A stretch of DNA of 64,000 bases. It comes from Sphingomonas sp. URHD0057 (GTDB lineage Bacteria; Pseudomonadota; Alphaproteobacteria; Sphingomonadales; Sphingomonadaceae). Positions 45,785 to 54,696 of this stretch are shown one piece after another (the stretch's first letter is position 1; each line of letters opens with the position of its first letter). The translations under genes were made by a program, and so were the position numbers. The stretch spans positions 1,013,764 to 1,077,763 of the forward strand of contig NZ_KK211162.1 in the NCBI RefSeq assembly GCF_000620665.1, written 5' to 3'. The notes under the pieces were generated by a model. That model saw nothing but the letters and a program-made list of their open reading frames with translations. It had not been told where the DNA came from and searched no databases.

Positions 45785-46471
45785 CTACTGCGGCCTCGGC
45801 AGCAACAACGCCAGCAACTTCGCCCGACACTCGCCGTCGATGATCCCGTCGATGAGGTCGGGGCGGAAGCGGCGCTGGAAGGCGATCACCGCCTTCTGCT
45901 CGTCGGTCACGTCATAGCCGAAGCGCTCCAGCGCGAGCAGGAAGCCCGCGTCGGTCCAGAAGGGATCGATGAGGTCGCGCGAGGGGCTCGGCAGAGCGAG
46001 CCTGCGCTTGGCCAGCTCCCACCACGGGAACAGCTCGCCCGGGTCCTCCTTGCGCGCCGGAGCGACGTCGGAATGCCCCACAACGTTGCCGCGGCCGATG
46101 CCGTGGCGCTCCTTGATGTCGGCGACCAATGGAATGACCGAGGCGATCTGCTCGTCGGGAAATTCGCGGTAGCCGAACTCGTGGCCCGGATTGACGATCT
46201 CGATGCCGACGCTGGCGGAATTGACGTCGGCGACCCCGCGCCAGCGCGACTTGCCCGCGTGCCATGCGCGATTGGCTTCGTCGACGAGACGATAGACGGT
46301 GCCATCCTCGTCGACGAGATAGTGGCAGGAGACCCCGGCCTCGGGCGAGGTCAGGCGATCGAGCGCCCCGCCGGCGTCGGGCATGCCGGTGTAATGGAGA
46401 ACGATCATCGAGACCGGCAGCAGGCGCTCGTCGAAATTGGGCGACGGCCGCTCGATGAAATCCATGTCCAT
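45785..46471 (-). CDS. N-acetylmuramoyl-L-alanine amidase (AmpD/AmiD-like)
   Basis: Protein of 228 aa from the ATG at 46471. VSMIVLHYTGM carries the first zinc His (His26), GVSCHYLVDEDGTVYRLV follows, and VVGHSDVAPARKEDPGELF holds the other zinc ligands. The last 60 residues (FGYDVTDEQKAVIAFQRRFRP) are a peptidoglycan-binding domain 1. It cleaves the amide bond between MurNAc and the stem peptide. No signal peptide is evident from this start, so a cytoplasmic recycling role like AmpD is possible, although the added PG-binding domain fits AmiD better. It starts 34 bp after cheR and may be cotranscribed. Confidence 0.9.
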   Translation of the reverse strand: MDMDFIERPSPNFDERLLPVSMIVLHYTGMPDAGGALDRLTSPEAGVSCHYLVDEDGTVYRLVDEANRAWHAGKSRWRGVADVNSASVGIEIVNPGHEFGYREFPDEQIASVIPLVADIKERHGIGRGNVVGHSDVAPARKEDPGELFPWWELAKRRLALPSPSRDLIDPFWTDAGFLLALERFGYDVTDEQKAVIAFQRRFRPDLIDGIIDGECRAKLLALLLPRPQ

Positions 46472-46505
46472 GGCGCCGCAATGGCGCACAGCTATGGCGC
46501 TTGGG

Positions 46506-47378
46506 TCAAGCCCCGGATGCGGCGCGGCGGTCGGCGGCGCGTTTCTCGATTCGCGTCCCATCGCCGGTCAGGCGGTATAGCCCCCGCGCCTTGATGTCCG
46601 CCCCAAGCTTGCTGCTCTGGCCGATCACCGTTTCCCCGGCGCCCAGCATCAGCCAGCCGTCTTCGGCCATCGCCCCGGCCAGGCGGTCGAAGGCCAACGC
46701 CTTCTTCTCGGGACTGAGATAGAGCAGGACATTGCGGCACAGCACGATATCGAAGTCGCCGGGATGGGGGAACGGCTCAAGCAGATTGTGGACCTGGAAC
46801 CGGATCGGCCGGCGCAGCGCTTCGGCCGCGCGCCAGCCATCGGACGTCTCTTCAAACCACTTGATCATCTGGTTGATGCCGAGCCCGCGCTGGACCTCGA
46901 ACTGGCTGTACGACCCTAGCCGCGCCCGATCGATGCAGTGGGTCGATACATCGCTTCCCAGGATGTCGATCGTCCATCCGCGCCATTGCTCGGGCTCGTC
47001 GGCGAACAGCATCGCCAGCGAATAGACTTCCTGACCCGTCGAGCAGCCCGCCGACCAGATGCGCACGCGGCTGCTTTTGGCACGCCGCTGCAACAGCTCG
47101 GGCAAGGCATAGCGCGCGAGAAGGTCGAACGGCGCGCGGTCGCGGAAGAAATAGGTTTCGTTATTGAGCAAGGCTTCGACCACCTCCTGCGACAGGCTCG
47201 GCTCTTTCCCCATCACGAGGATGGTGATGAGCTCGTCGAGCGTGCCGATTCCGCGTTCGCGGAGCAGTGCCGAAAGCGCAGTCTCGATCCGCCAGCGACG
47301 GCTCATGGTCAGCTGCTGGCCGGTCCGCGCTTCGAGCAATCCGGCAAGGATCCGGCTGGAGCTGTCGCTCAGCTGCAC
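46506..47378 (-). CDS. cheR: Chemotaxis protein methyltransferase CheR
   Basis: Protein of 290 aa; starts at GTG, overlapping the cheB stop by 10 bp. It methylates glutamates of chemoreceptors. NNETYFFRDRAPFDLL, RIWSAGCSTGQEVYSLAML (SAM site), FDIVLCRNVLLYLSPE and GWLMLGAGETV are typical. It lacks a TPR or the pentapeptide-tether features that some versions carry. No methyl-accepting receptor gene is in the window. Confidence 0.96.
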   Translation of the reverse strand: MQLSDSSSRILAGLLEARTGQQLTMSRRWRIETALSALLRERGIGTLDELITILVMGKEPSLSQEVVEALLNNETYFFRDRAPFDLLARYALPELLQRRAKSSRVRIWSAGCSTGQEVYSLAMLFADEPEQWRGWTIDILGSDVSTHCIDRARLGSYSQFEVQRGLGINQMIKWFEETSDGWRAAEALRRPIRFQVHNLLEPFPHPGDFDIVLCRNVLLYLSPEKKALAFDRLAGAMAEDGWLMLGAGETVIGQSSKLGADIKARGLYRLTGDGTRIEKRAADRRAASGA

Positions 47379-48481
47379 TGGGATTGCTCCTCGGTACGGG
47401 CGGCGATCCGCCGCGCGATCTTGTCGGGCGCGAGGACGGCGCTGGCGAGACCGGCTTCGAGGATCGCGCGCGGCATGCCCCAAACGGCGCAGCTCGCCTG
47501 ATCCTGCGCCAGTACCGAGCCGCCGTCGGCGACCAGCTGGGCGGCGCCCTCGACTCCGTCGCGCCCCATTCCCGTGAGGACGACGCCGAGCGCTCCCTCG
47601 CCGAAGATCGCGCCCGCCGAAGCGAGCATCGGGTCAACCGACGGCAGGCAGCCGCTCGAGCTCGGCCCGTAGCTCAGCCGAACGCACGCGCCGCGGCGTG
47701 ACGGCTCGAGCGTCAGGTGCGCCGTACCGGGAGCAAGAATGATACGATCGGGGCAAAGCTCCATGCCGTCCTCGGCAACCAGGGTCTCGCGCTGCGCCAT
47801 GATGCTCAGCTGGCGCGCGAACACCGGCATGAACGGCGCCGGCAAATGCTGGGTGACGAGGATTGGAATGCCGATCCTGAGCGGCAGCTCATGGAACAGC
47901 ACGCCGAGCGCGTGGATCCCGCCGGTCGACGCACCGATCGCGACGACGTCGATCGGATCGCTCGGCATCGGCCGAAGCAACTCTTCCGGCGCCAGTCCCG
48001 CTGGGTTGACCGGCGCGATGACCGGCGCGCGCGCATAACCCAGCGCCTTGAGCTTGCCGACCAGGATTTCAGAGAATTTTCCGTTGAACCGTCCGGTCCC
48101 CGGCTTGGGCAGGGTGTCGGCGGCGCCGAGCGCTAAAGCCGCGACGGTCTGCTCGGCGCCTTCTTCGGCGAGCGAGGAGACGATCATCACCTTGGCGCCG
48201 GACGCCGCAGCGATGATGCGCGGCATCGATTTCAGCCCGCCAGCGCCCGGCATCTCCAGGTCGAGCAGGATGATATCGACGCGAATGTGGGCAAGTGCCT
48301 CGATCGCGGCTTCGGCGGTGCCTGCGATGGCGGAGATTTCGAATACCGGATCGCTTTCGATCATCCGCGACAGCACCGCCCGGGCGACCGTCGAATCATC
48401 GACGATCATCAGCCGGATGCGGCGGCGTGCAGGACGGGGATCCGGCAGGCGGTCCCGCGATCTGGCGAGCGCCCGCTCCAC
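47369..48481 (-). CDS. cheB: Chemotaxis response regulator / protein-glutamate methylesterase CheB
   Basis: Protein of 370 aa starting at GTG. The receiver domain has RLMIVDDSTVARAVLSRM, the phosphoacceptor Asp in DIILLDLEMPGAGG and KP at the end of beta-5 (LPKPGTG). The methylesterase domain has the catalytic Ser in IGASTGGIHAL, His in VTQHLPAPFMPVFA and Asp in TGMGRDGVEGA. It demethylates receptors and is paired with CheR. Confidence 0.96.
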   Translation of the reverse strand: MERALARSRDRLPDPRPARRRIRLMIVDDSTVARAVLSRMIESDPVFEISAIAGTAEAAIEALAHIRVDIILLDLEMPGAGGLKSMPRIIAAASGAKVMIVSSLAEEGAEQTVAALALGAADTLPKPGTGRFNGKFSEILVGKLKALGYARAPVIAPVNPAGLAPEELLRPMPSDPIDVVAIGASTGGIHALGVLFHELPLRIGIPILVTQHLPAPFMPVFARQLSIMAQRETLVAEDGMELCPDRIILAPGTAHLTLEPSRRGACVRLSYGPSSSGCLPSVDPMLASAGAIFGEGALGVVLTGMGRDGVEGAAQLVADGGSVLAQDQASCAVWGMPRAILEAGLASAVLAPDKIARRIAARTEEQSQCS

Positions 48482-48491
48482 GTCGCCTAAC

Positions 48492-48857
48492 TCAGGCGAC
48501 GCCGACGAGCTGCAGCTTGATGTGAAGCGTCTCTCGGTCGAAGGGTTTCATCACATATTCGTCCGCGCCCGCCTCGAGCGCCGCGCGAATGTGCGCCATG
48601 TCGTTCTCGGTCGTGCAAAAGACGACCTTCGGCTGATCGGAATGGCCGCGCTGGCGCAGCATCTTCAGGAACTCCATGCCGCTCATCACCGGCATGTTCC
48701 AGTCGAGCAGGACCACGTCGGGCATCTTGGCCTCGCAGCGCGACAAGGCCTCCTGGCCGTCGCCGGCTTCCTCGACCTCGAACTCGAGGGTTTCGAGGAT
48801 GTGCCTCGCGACCTTGCGGATCACCTTTGAGTCATCGACGATCAAACAGCTCTTCAT
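48492..48857 (-). CDS. cheY: Chemotaxis response regulator CheY
   Basis: Protein of 121 aa, a stand-alone receiver. SCLIVDDSKVIRKVARHIL, phosphoacceptor Asp52 in VVLLDWNMPVMSGMEFL, Thr in VVFCTTEND and Lys in YVMKPFDRE. Phospho-CheY would control the flagellar or pilus motor. It lies between cheW and cheB. Confidence 0.95.
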   Translation of the reverse strand: MKSCLIVDDSKVIRKVARHILETLEFEVEEAGDGQEALSRCEAKMPDVVLLDWNMPVMSGMEFLKMLRQRGHSDQPKVVFCTTENDMAHIRAALEAGADEYVMKPFDRETLHIKLQLVGVA

Positions 48858-48915
48858 TGGTTCGGCTTCCCGCTTGGACTGGCGCAGTCTTTAAACACTA
48901 AGGGTAACGAAGAAA

Positions 48916-49353
48916 TTAAGCTGCCTTGGCCTCGACGCCGCCGATCAACGCAGCAACGTCGACGACCAGCAGGGGCCCGCTTTCGGTCTCGACCATGCCC
49001 TCGGAAATGCGTTCCCATCCGGGTCCCATTGCGGCCCGCACCGCAACCGGCTCGGACAAAGCTTCGACAACGTCTTCGACGAGGTCGACGATGAGCGCGT
49101 AATGATGGCCGTCGAGCTCGACGACGACGGCCTCGCGAATACCGCTCGAACATTCGGTGGTTCCAAGATCGATCGAGCGCATGCAGTCGATGACCGTCAG
49201 CACCCGGCTGCGCAACGCGGACAGCCCGGCGACATGCGGAGCGGCGCGCGGCACCGGAATGAGAGTGTCCAGCTCGACGACGGATTCGACTGCGGCGGCC
49301 GGCAAAGCGACGCGCTCGCCGGCGATCGTCACGACTAGTAGAAGCTCGTTCAC
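48916..49353 (-). CDS. cheW: Chemotaxis coupling protein CheW
   Basis: Protein of 145 aa starting at GTG within the cheA stop (GTGA overlap). LLLVVTIAGERVALPAAAVE begins the SH3-like CheW fold; SALRSRVLTVIDCMRSIDL and HYALIVDLVEDVVEAL are conserved. It bridges receptors and CheA. Confidence 0.94.
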   Translation of the reverse strand: MNELLLVVTIAGERVALPAAAVESVVELDTLIPVPRAAPHVAGLSALRSRVLTVIDCMRSIDLGTTECSSGIREAVVVELDGHHYALIVDLVEDVVEALSEPVAVRAAMGPGWERISEGMVETESGPLLVVDVAALIGGVEAKAA

Positions 49354-51689
49354 TTGCCCCTCCCCGCGCCGGCTGACTTAAGGGCCATCAGCAATCCCGC
49401 GCGGTCATAGCGATAGATACTCTCGTCCTTCTTCCCCGAAGCTTCCGCTTCGCTGCGCAGCCAGATCGTCTCCCTGGCCGCATCGTCGGAAATTTCGGCA
49501 CCGCGCGAGGCAATCACGAGGTCGGCCGGCTCATCGCCCTCGCCGACGACGCGATAGCCCGCCGCTTCGACTATCGGGCGCAGCATGTTCTGCATCCACG
49601 GATCGTCGCTTGGCAGGCGACACACCGGGGCCTCGCCCGCGCACGCCGATGCGCCGACGTAATTGGCGAACAGCCAGTGTGCGTCCACGATCTCCGCCGG
49701 CTCGCCGCTGATCAAGGACACGCCGCCAATTTCTCCGGGGCTGGCGGCATGGATGACGTCATTTTCGATCACTGCGAAGTCGAGCACTTCGGCGAACGCA
49801 TATCCGATCTCGTGCGCACCGTCGTTCAGCCGGAACACGCGGACCTTCCCCTCGCCGAACTCGGCAGCGGTTGCACCCGCCAGCGGCAGGATGGCTTCGC
49901 CGACCTGGACGCGCAGTTGCCCGGCGGCGTCCTGGATCGCCGATGGTGCGACCTCTTCGATGCGATCGACGACTGCCAGGCGCAGCGCGCGACGGCCGCC
50001 GTCAAGGCCGCGGAACAGCAGCACGGCGGTCGACTTCGACGCTTCGCTGGTAGCGGCCTCGGCAATGCGCGAGCCGCGCTCCTGTACTTCCAGCTTGACT
50101 CCGCCGACCTCGGCGAGCCCGTTGGCATCGAACAGCAGGATCGGGCTGCCGTCGTCCGCCAACGTAGTCCCGGCATAGAGTCCGGTCGCCATCACCGCCG
50201 GGGCGGCAGGCTTAACCACCAGCTCCTCGTGATCGTGGATGCGGTCGACCGAAAGCGCATAAACATCGCCGCCGCTGGCACGAAGCACGACGAGCCGGCG
50301 GTCGGTTTCCGGGACGTCGCTCTTCAAGCCGAGGATGTCGGCGAGTGAGACTTCCGGCACGCGGCGACCGCGGATCGTCGCGACGCCCGCGCCGCCGACC
50401 CTTTCCAAGGTCACGGATTCGCCGTTGGCCCGGACGATTTCCTCGATTGCCGAGCGCGGGATCGCGAAATGCTGGCCGGCGATGGAAACCGTCAGCGCCG
50501 GGATGATCGTCAGCGTCAGCGGCACGCGGAGCGTCATCCGCGTGCCTTGGCCGAGCTTGCTGTCGACCTCGACGATGCCGCCGATGCGCTCGATGTTCGA
50601 GCGCACCACGTCCATCCCGACCCCGCGGCCGGAGATGGCGGTGACTTGATCGGCGGTCGACAGTCCGGCCTCGAAGATGAGCGCCAGCTGATCGCGCGGG
50701 CTGAGCGCATCGGCGGCGGCCGTGTCGAGCAAGCCGGACGCGGTCGCCTTGTCGACCAGCTTCCTGCCGTCGATTCCGCGACCGTCGTCATGGATGTCGA
50801 TCAGGATCTGGTTGCCCGACTGGCGCGCCGAAACCGAGAGTATGCCGATTTCGCGCTTGCCGGACTTGAGGCGGTCGGCGGGAAGCTCGATGCCGTGATC
50901 GACCGCGTTGCGGACGATGTGCGTCAGGGGATCGCGGATCATTTCGATCATCTCGCGATCCAGCTCAACGTCGCCGCCTTCGATGTCGACGAGGACTTGC
51001 TTGCCAAGCTCGGCGCAGAGGTCGCGCACCATGCGCGGGAGGCCGACGAACAGGTTCTCGATCCGCTGCATGCGCGTGCGCGTGATTGCATCGCGCATAT
51101 CGGCGATGATCGATGACAAGCGCTCGAAGGCGCCATCAACGGGCACGTCGGTCGGCGACTCCCGGAGACGACGCGCGAGCTCGTTACGTGCCAGGACCAT
51201 GTCGGAGACTGTGCTCATGACACGGTCGAGCAACTCGACCGACAGCCGGATGGTGCGCGGCGCGGAAGCAGACTTGCCATTTCCTTCGAGCGCGGCGGCG
51301 AGCGGCGTTGCGGGCCCCTCAGCGCCGGGCGCGAGCGCGGCGATCAGCAAGCTGTCGTCCCCGACCGGAAAATCCTCCCCCGCCTCGATCGCCGCGACCA
51401 TTTCGCCAATTCGGTCAACGATCGCGAGCACGGCGCTGACGAGCGCACCGTCGGCCTCGCGGCGGTTGGCGCGAACGTCGGCAAGCGCATCCTCGGCGGC
51501 GTGGCTCAGGGCCTCGAGCCGCGGAAATTCGAAGAAGCCGCAATTGCCTTTGACGGTGTGGACAAAGCGGAAGATCGAATCCAGGCGCGCGCGGTCGTCC
51601 GGCCGGGCCTCCCAGGCGACGATCTCGCCGCCCAGGGCTTCGAGCATCTCGCGGCATTCGGCTACGAAATCGGCAATCAGGTCGTCCAT
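49350..51689 (-). CDS. cheA: Chemotaxis histidine kinase CheA, without P2, with C-terminal extension
   Basis: Protein of 779 aa. The Hpt domain has His44 in FRFVHTVKGNCGFF. Only about 35 low-complexity residues separate it from the dimerisation domain (about 145-210), so the CheY/CheB-binding P2 domain is missing. The ATPase domain has the N box THIVRNAVDHGIELP, DDGRGID and GRGVGMDVVRS. A CheW domain (about 395-520) is followed by a second CheW-like region (about 545-670) and a final 90-residue receiver-like remnant with no phosphoacceptor Asp in the usual context (ADLVIASRGAEISDD). Phosphotransfer would depend on direct Hpt contact. Confidence 0.94.
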   Translation of the reverse strand: MDDLIADFVAECREMLEALGGEIVAWEARPDDRARLDSIFRFVHTVKGNCGFFEFPRLEALSHAAEDALADVRANRREADGALVSAVLAIVDRIGEMVAAIEAGEDFPVGDDSLLIAALAPGAEGPATPLAAALEGNGKSASAPRTIRLSVELLDRVMSTVSDMVLARNELARRLRESPTDVPVDGAFERLSSIIADMRDAITRTRMQRIENLFVGLPRMVRDLCAELGKQVLVDIEGGDVELDREMIEMIRDPLTHIVRNAVDHGIELPADRLKSGKREIGILSVSARQSGNQILIDIHDDGRGIDGRKLVDKATASGLLDTAAADALSPRDQLALIFEAGLSTADQVTAISGRGVGMDVVRSNIERIGGIVEVDSKLGQGTRMTLRVPLTLTIIPALTVSIAGQHFAIPRSAIEEIVRANGESVTLERVGGAGVATIRGRRVPEVSLADILGLKSDVPETDRRLVVLRASGGDVYALSVDRIHDHEELVVKPAAPAVMATGLYAGTTLADDGSPILLFDANGLAEVGGVKLEVQERGSRIAEAATSEASKSTAVLLFRGLDGGRRALRLAVVDRIEEVAPSAIQDAAGQLRVQVGEAILPLAGATAAEFGEGKVRVFRLNDGAHEIGYAFAEVLDFAVIENDVIHAASPGEIGGVSLISGEPAEIVDAHWLFANYVGASACAGEAPVCRLPSDDPWMQNMLRPIVEAAGYRVVGEGDEPADLVIASRGAEISDDAARETIWLRSEAEASGKKDESIYRYDRAGLLMALKSAGAGRGK

Positions 51690-51773
51690 CGGAAGAGACC
51701 GTCCCCCAAGCGCTGGTTCGAGGGCCTTATGCCGGGCAGGAGTTAACGCGCCGTTATCCCTACGACCGTTGGC

Positions 51774-52631
51774 CTAGTCCCGCAGAATCATAACTCCGAC
51801 CCGGTGCTCGCAGCTGCGTCTGGGCTCTGCCTCCGGGGGCGCCGTGGGATCGCGAAAAGCAGTATGGAAAACGTTGGCGCGCGGTCCGGCGTCCGGACTT
51901 TCCTTCCAGAACTCGGACTGCTTGAACACGAGGACCTCATTGGTCGTCATCGCTGGGTAATATCGCCAGCTCTGGCCGGGGTTGAAGCGCAGCGCGAGGT
52001 GGCGGCTCACGCGCCCCTCCGAGGTGAGGCGCGGAATCCGTGCCGAAAAGACGTCGTCGGGGTCGACACTCAGTGGGTCGCACAGCGCAAGGGGATAGTC
52101 CCGCACCGGCTCGCGCATATTGATCGGCCGCCAGAAGTTGATGAGCATGAAGCCGGCGACCTCGTCGCGAGCAAAGTTCCGGCGCCAGTTCAGCTCGGCT
52201 TGCGGCGTCGTCAGCGCGCCAAGATTGGTGGCATAGGAATCGGGAGTGAGAGGACCATCGCAATGGACGCCTTCGCCGTAGATCCGTTTGCCACCGCCCC
52301 TGGTAACGACCTTTGTCCCCTGAAAGATTTCAACGCGCCGCCCAGGCAGCAATCGCTCGCGAGTGATCGACGCGACCTCCGGGCGATAGACATTGGCGAC
52401 GTCGGCGTCCCAATCGCGAACCGCCGTTTGATGGGGAAGAAGGACGCACGCATGCTCGGTCAGGAAACCCGATTCTGACGGCGCTTCCCGTTGCATCGCG
52501 CGAGCATCGGCGATTTCGGCCAAATGGTCCTGTCGATAGGCCGGGGGGCGAACGCCGGTGAACACCATCGGCGGAGCCTCTGCGCCGACATACTCCTTCG
52601 CGAGCAATCCTTTGATCGAAGCTTGCAGCAC
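51774..52631 (-). CDS. CmcJ/NvfI-family oxidoreductase-like protein
   Basis: Protein of 285 aa, starting at GTG. The CmcJ/NvfI pattern is seen: VHCDGPLTPDSY, MLINFWRPINMREPVRDYPLALCDPLSVDPDDV and RHLALRFNPGQSWRYYPAMT TNE-like segments, ending with DPTAPPEAEPRRSCEHRVGV. Members include fungal and bacterial enzymes that act in secondary metabolism, some of them non-haem iron oxygenases. The His-x-Asp in VHCD and a later His/Arg pair could bind metal, which is inference. It sits between cheA and chpT, an unexpected place for such a gene. Confidence 0.75.
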   Translation of the reverse strand: MLQASIKGLLAKEYVGAEAPPMVFTGVRPPAYRQDHLAEIADARAMQREAPSESGFLTEHACVLLPHQTAVRDWDADVANVYRPEVASITRERLLPGRRVEIFQGTKVVTRGGGKRIYGEGVHCDGPLTPDSYATNLGALTTPQAELNWRRNFARDEVAGFMLINFWRPINMREPVRDYPLALCDPLSVDPDDVFSARIPRLTSEGRVSRHLALRFNPGQSWRYYPAMTTNEVLVFKQSEFWKESPDAGPRANVFHTAFRDPTAPPEAEPRRSCEHRVGVMILRD

Positions 52632-52634
52632 AAC

Positions 52635-53276
52635 TCAGCGTGTAGCCGTAATCGTCACTCCGATCATCAGCACATCGCTCGAAGGCTCGGACAATTTGAT
52701 CGAGCCGCCGGCCTCCGCGGCGAGGCTGTGGGCGAGCCAGGCGCCGGCCGCGCGCGGCTCGACCGTATTTCCGCTCGCGCCTTTCTCGAGCGTCTCGCGA
52801 AGCACCGGATCAAGCAGGATGCGCGGTCCTTCGGCGCGAACCGCAAGCTCGATCTCGCCGTCACTGCTCTCCGCCCCGACATCGAGCCGCCCGCCCCTCA
52901 CCAGCGCGTCCCCGGCCAGGAGCGCGAGATTGAGGAGGAGCTTCACCGCACCCTTGGCGAGCTTGCCGTCGGTCACGACCCAGCCGACCTCGATGCGCCG
53001 TTCTGCCCCAAACACGCCTTCGAGCGCCGCCTGCGCCTCATGCGTGTCGACGGCATCGCCGAATCCCCCCGCCGCCCCGAAGGCGAGACGGAAGAATTTG
53101 AGCTTGTTAGCCGAGGCCCGGGCGCTGTCGGAAAGAAGCTCGAGGCACTTCTCGCGCATGTCGGGATCGGTTTCGTCGGCGAGGAGCTCAATGCCGTTGT
53201 TGAGCGCACCGACCGGGCTCATAAGGTCGTGGCAGAGCCGCGAGCAAAGCAAACTGGCGAGATCGACCGGGTTCAT
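52635..53276 (-). CDS. chpT: Histidine phosphotransferase ChpT
   Basis: Protein of 213 aa from the ATG at 53276. ASLLCSRLCHDLMSPVGALN contains the phosphorylated His16, followed by NGIELLADE; the degenerate ATPase-like C-terminal domain ends GAWLAHSLAAEAGG. In Caulobacter ChpT relays phosphate from CckA to CtrA and CpdR in cell-cycle control. The longer frame to 53417 is rejected because it overlaps the neighbouring divergent promoter region and start of the hydrolase. Confidence 0.93.
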   Translation of the reverse strand: MNPVDLASLLCSRLCHDLMSPVGALNNGIELLADETDPDMREKCLELLSDSARASANKLKFFRLAFGAAGGFGDAVDTHEAQAALEGVFGAERRIEVGWVVTDGKLAKGAVKLLLNLALLAGDALVRGGRLDVGAESSDGEIELAVRAEGPRILLDPVLRETLEKGASGNTVEPRAAGAWLAHSLAAEAGGSIKLSEPSSDVLMIGVTITATR

Positions 53277-53364
53277 CGCGTGGCGATGGATGCGCCAGAG
53301 TTTAACCTTGCGCAAGCTTGGCGCTTCCGCTGTCTTGGCGGCGACAGCTGAAGGAGGATGCGCG

Positions 53365-54645
53365 TTGACGAAAGCTCGCTTGATCGCTGCGGCGCTGGCG
53401 TTTGCCCTCCCGATCACCCCCGCGCCGGCGAAAACGCCGTCGTCTCAGGCGCAAACGCAATTCCATCTTGTTCCGTCGCGCATCGACCGAACGCTTCGCC
53501 AGATGGTGGACAGCGACCGGATCGCCGGGGCCGCGGCGCTCGTCTGGAAGGACGGACGCGAGATCTATTTCGGAACCGCCGGCTACGCCGACCGCGAAGC
53601 AAAAAGGCCGTTCCGGCGCGATACGCTAACCCAGGTCTGGTCGATGACGAAGCCGGTTACCGGCGTCGCTTTGATGACACTGTGGGAGCAAGGGCGGTTC
53701 AGCCTCGACGATCCGCTCGCCAGATATTTGCCTGAATATGCCGACGTCAAAGTGTTCGTCGGCACGGATTCGGCGGGTAAGCCGATCCTCAAGAGTCCTG
53801 ACCGCCCGATCGTGCTCCGCGACATCATGCGCCACACTGCCGGCTTCGTGACCGATGGCGGGGACGCGGGCGCGGAAAAGATCTTCGCTGAGGTTGATCC
53901 GCTCAACCTCGACAACACCCTCGACCAATTCAGCCGCAAACTGGTAACCGTCCCGCTCGCTTATGATCCGGGCACGCAATGGCGCTACAGCCCGGCGGTC
54001 GATGTGCAGGCACGTCTCATCGAGAAGCTTAGCGGCATGCCGTTCGAAACTTACGTGCGCAGTCACGTCTTCGAACCGCTCGGCATGCGAGATAGCGCCT
54101 GGACGCAGCCGGAAGCACGTTATCCCCGTCTCGCCGCGGCCTATGCCGCCGGGCCCGATGGCAAGCTCAGCCGCAAGAGCGACGCCGACATCCGCCGCTT
54201 CAACTTCAGCGATCGCAAGCTGACCCGCGGCGGGGCGGGCATCGCGACGACGATGAACGACTATCTCCGCTTCGCACGGATGTTGCTCAACCACGGCACG
54301 CTCGACGGGGTCCGGATCCTCAAGCCGTCGACGGTCAAGCTAATGACCACCGATCAGCTCGATCCGAAGATCACCGAGCGCGCCTGGCTGCCCACCAAGG
54401 GCAATGGCGGGTTCGGATTCGATTTCTTCGTTCGCACCGGGCAGCCGAAGGAATCGGCCGAAAACCGGGGGACGGTCGGCGAATTCTGGTGGGACGGGGC
54501 GTGGTCGACCTTGTTCTGGATCGACCCTGCCAACGATATGATCGTCCTCTTTTTCACCCAGAAAGAGCCTTGGGATGGAACGCTCCATCATGACATCCGG
54601 CAAGCCGTCTACGGTGACAATTATCTCGGCCCCAAGGGGGATTGA
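53365..54645 (+). CDS. Beta-lactamase-fold serine hydrolase (class C/EstB type), exported
   Basis: Protein of 426 aa. AAGGAGGA at 53351-53358 points to the TTG at 53365; the ATG at 53358 is in another frame. MTKARLIAAALAFALPITPA is a signal peptide. The catalytic SxxK is SMTK (Ser93-Lys96) and the YxN-like motif is RYSPAVD. GGAGIATTMNDYLRFARML and NGGFGFDFFVRTG are typical of esterase/D-aminopeptidase relatives. Likely a periplasmic esterase or penicillin-binding-type hydrolase; resistance to beta-lactams is not implied. Confidence 0.9.
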   Translation: MTKARLIAAALAFALPITPAPAKTPSSQAQTQFHLVPSRIDRTLRQMVDSDRIAGAAALVWKDGREIYFGTAGYADREAKRPFRRDTLTQVWSMTKPVTGVALMTLWEQGRFSLDDPLARYLPEYADVKVFVGTDSAGKPILKSPDRPIVLRDIMRHTAGFVTDGGDAGAEKIFAEVDPLNLDNTLDQFSRKLVTVPLAYDPGTQWRYSPAVDVQARLIEKLSGMPFETYVRSHVFEPLGMRDSAWTQPEARYPRLAAAYAAGPDGKLSRKSDADIRRFNFSDRKLTRGGAGIATTMNDYLRFARMLLNHGTLDGVRILKPSTVKLMTTDQLDPKITERAWLPTKGNGGFGFDFFVRTGQPKESAENRGTVGEFWWDGAWSTLFWIDPANDMIVLFFTQKEPWDGTLHHDIRQAVYGDNYLGPKGD

Positions 54646-54696
54646 GCGGCACTGCCATTGAACAGTGGCGCCATGAAACCCATATTTCAGGAGAAG

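Noticed and set aside
53358-53735. ATG-initiated frame starting at 53358 in front of the hydrolase
   Set aside because: It runs out of frame with the signal peptide and catalytic motifs; the TTG at 53365 has the better-spaced Shine-Dalgarno.
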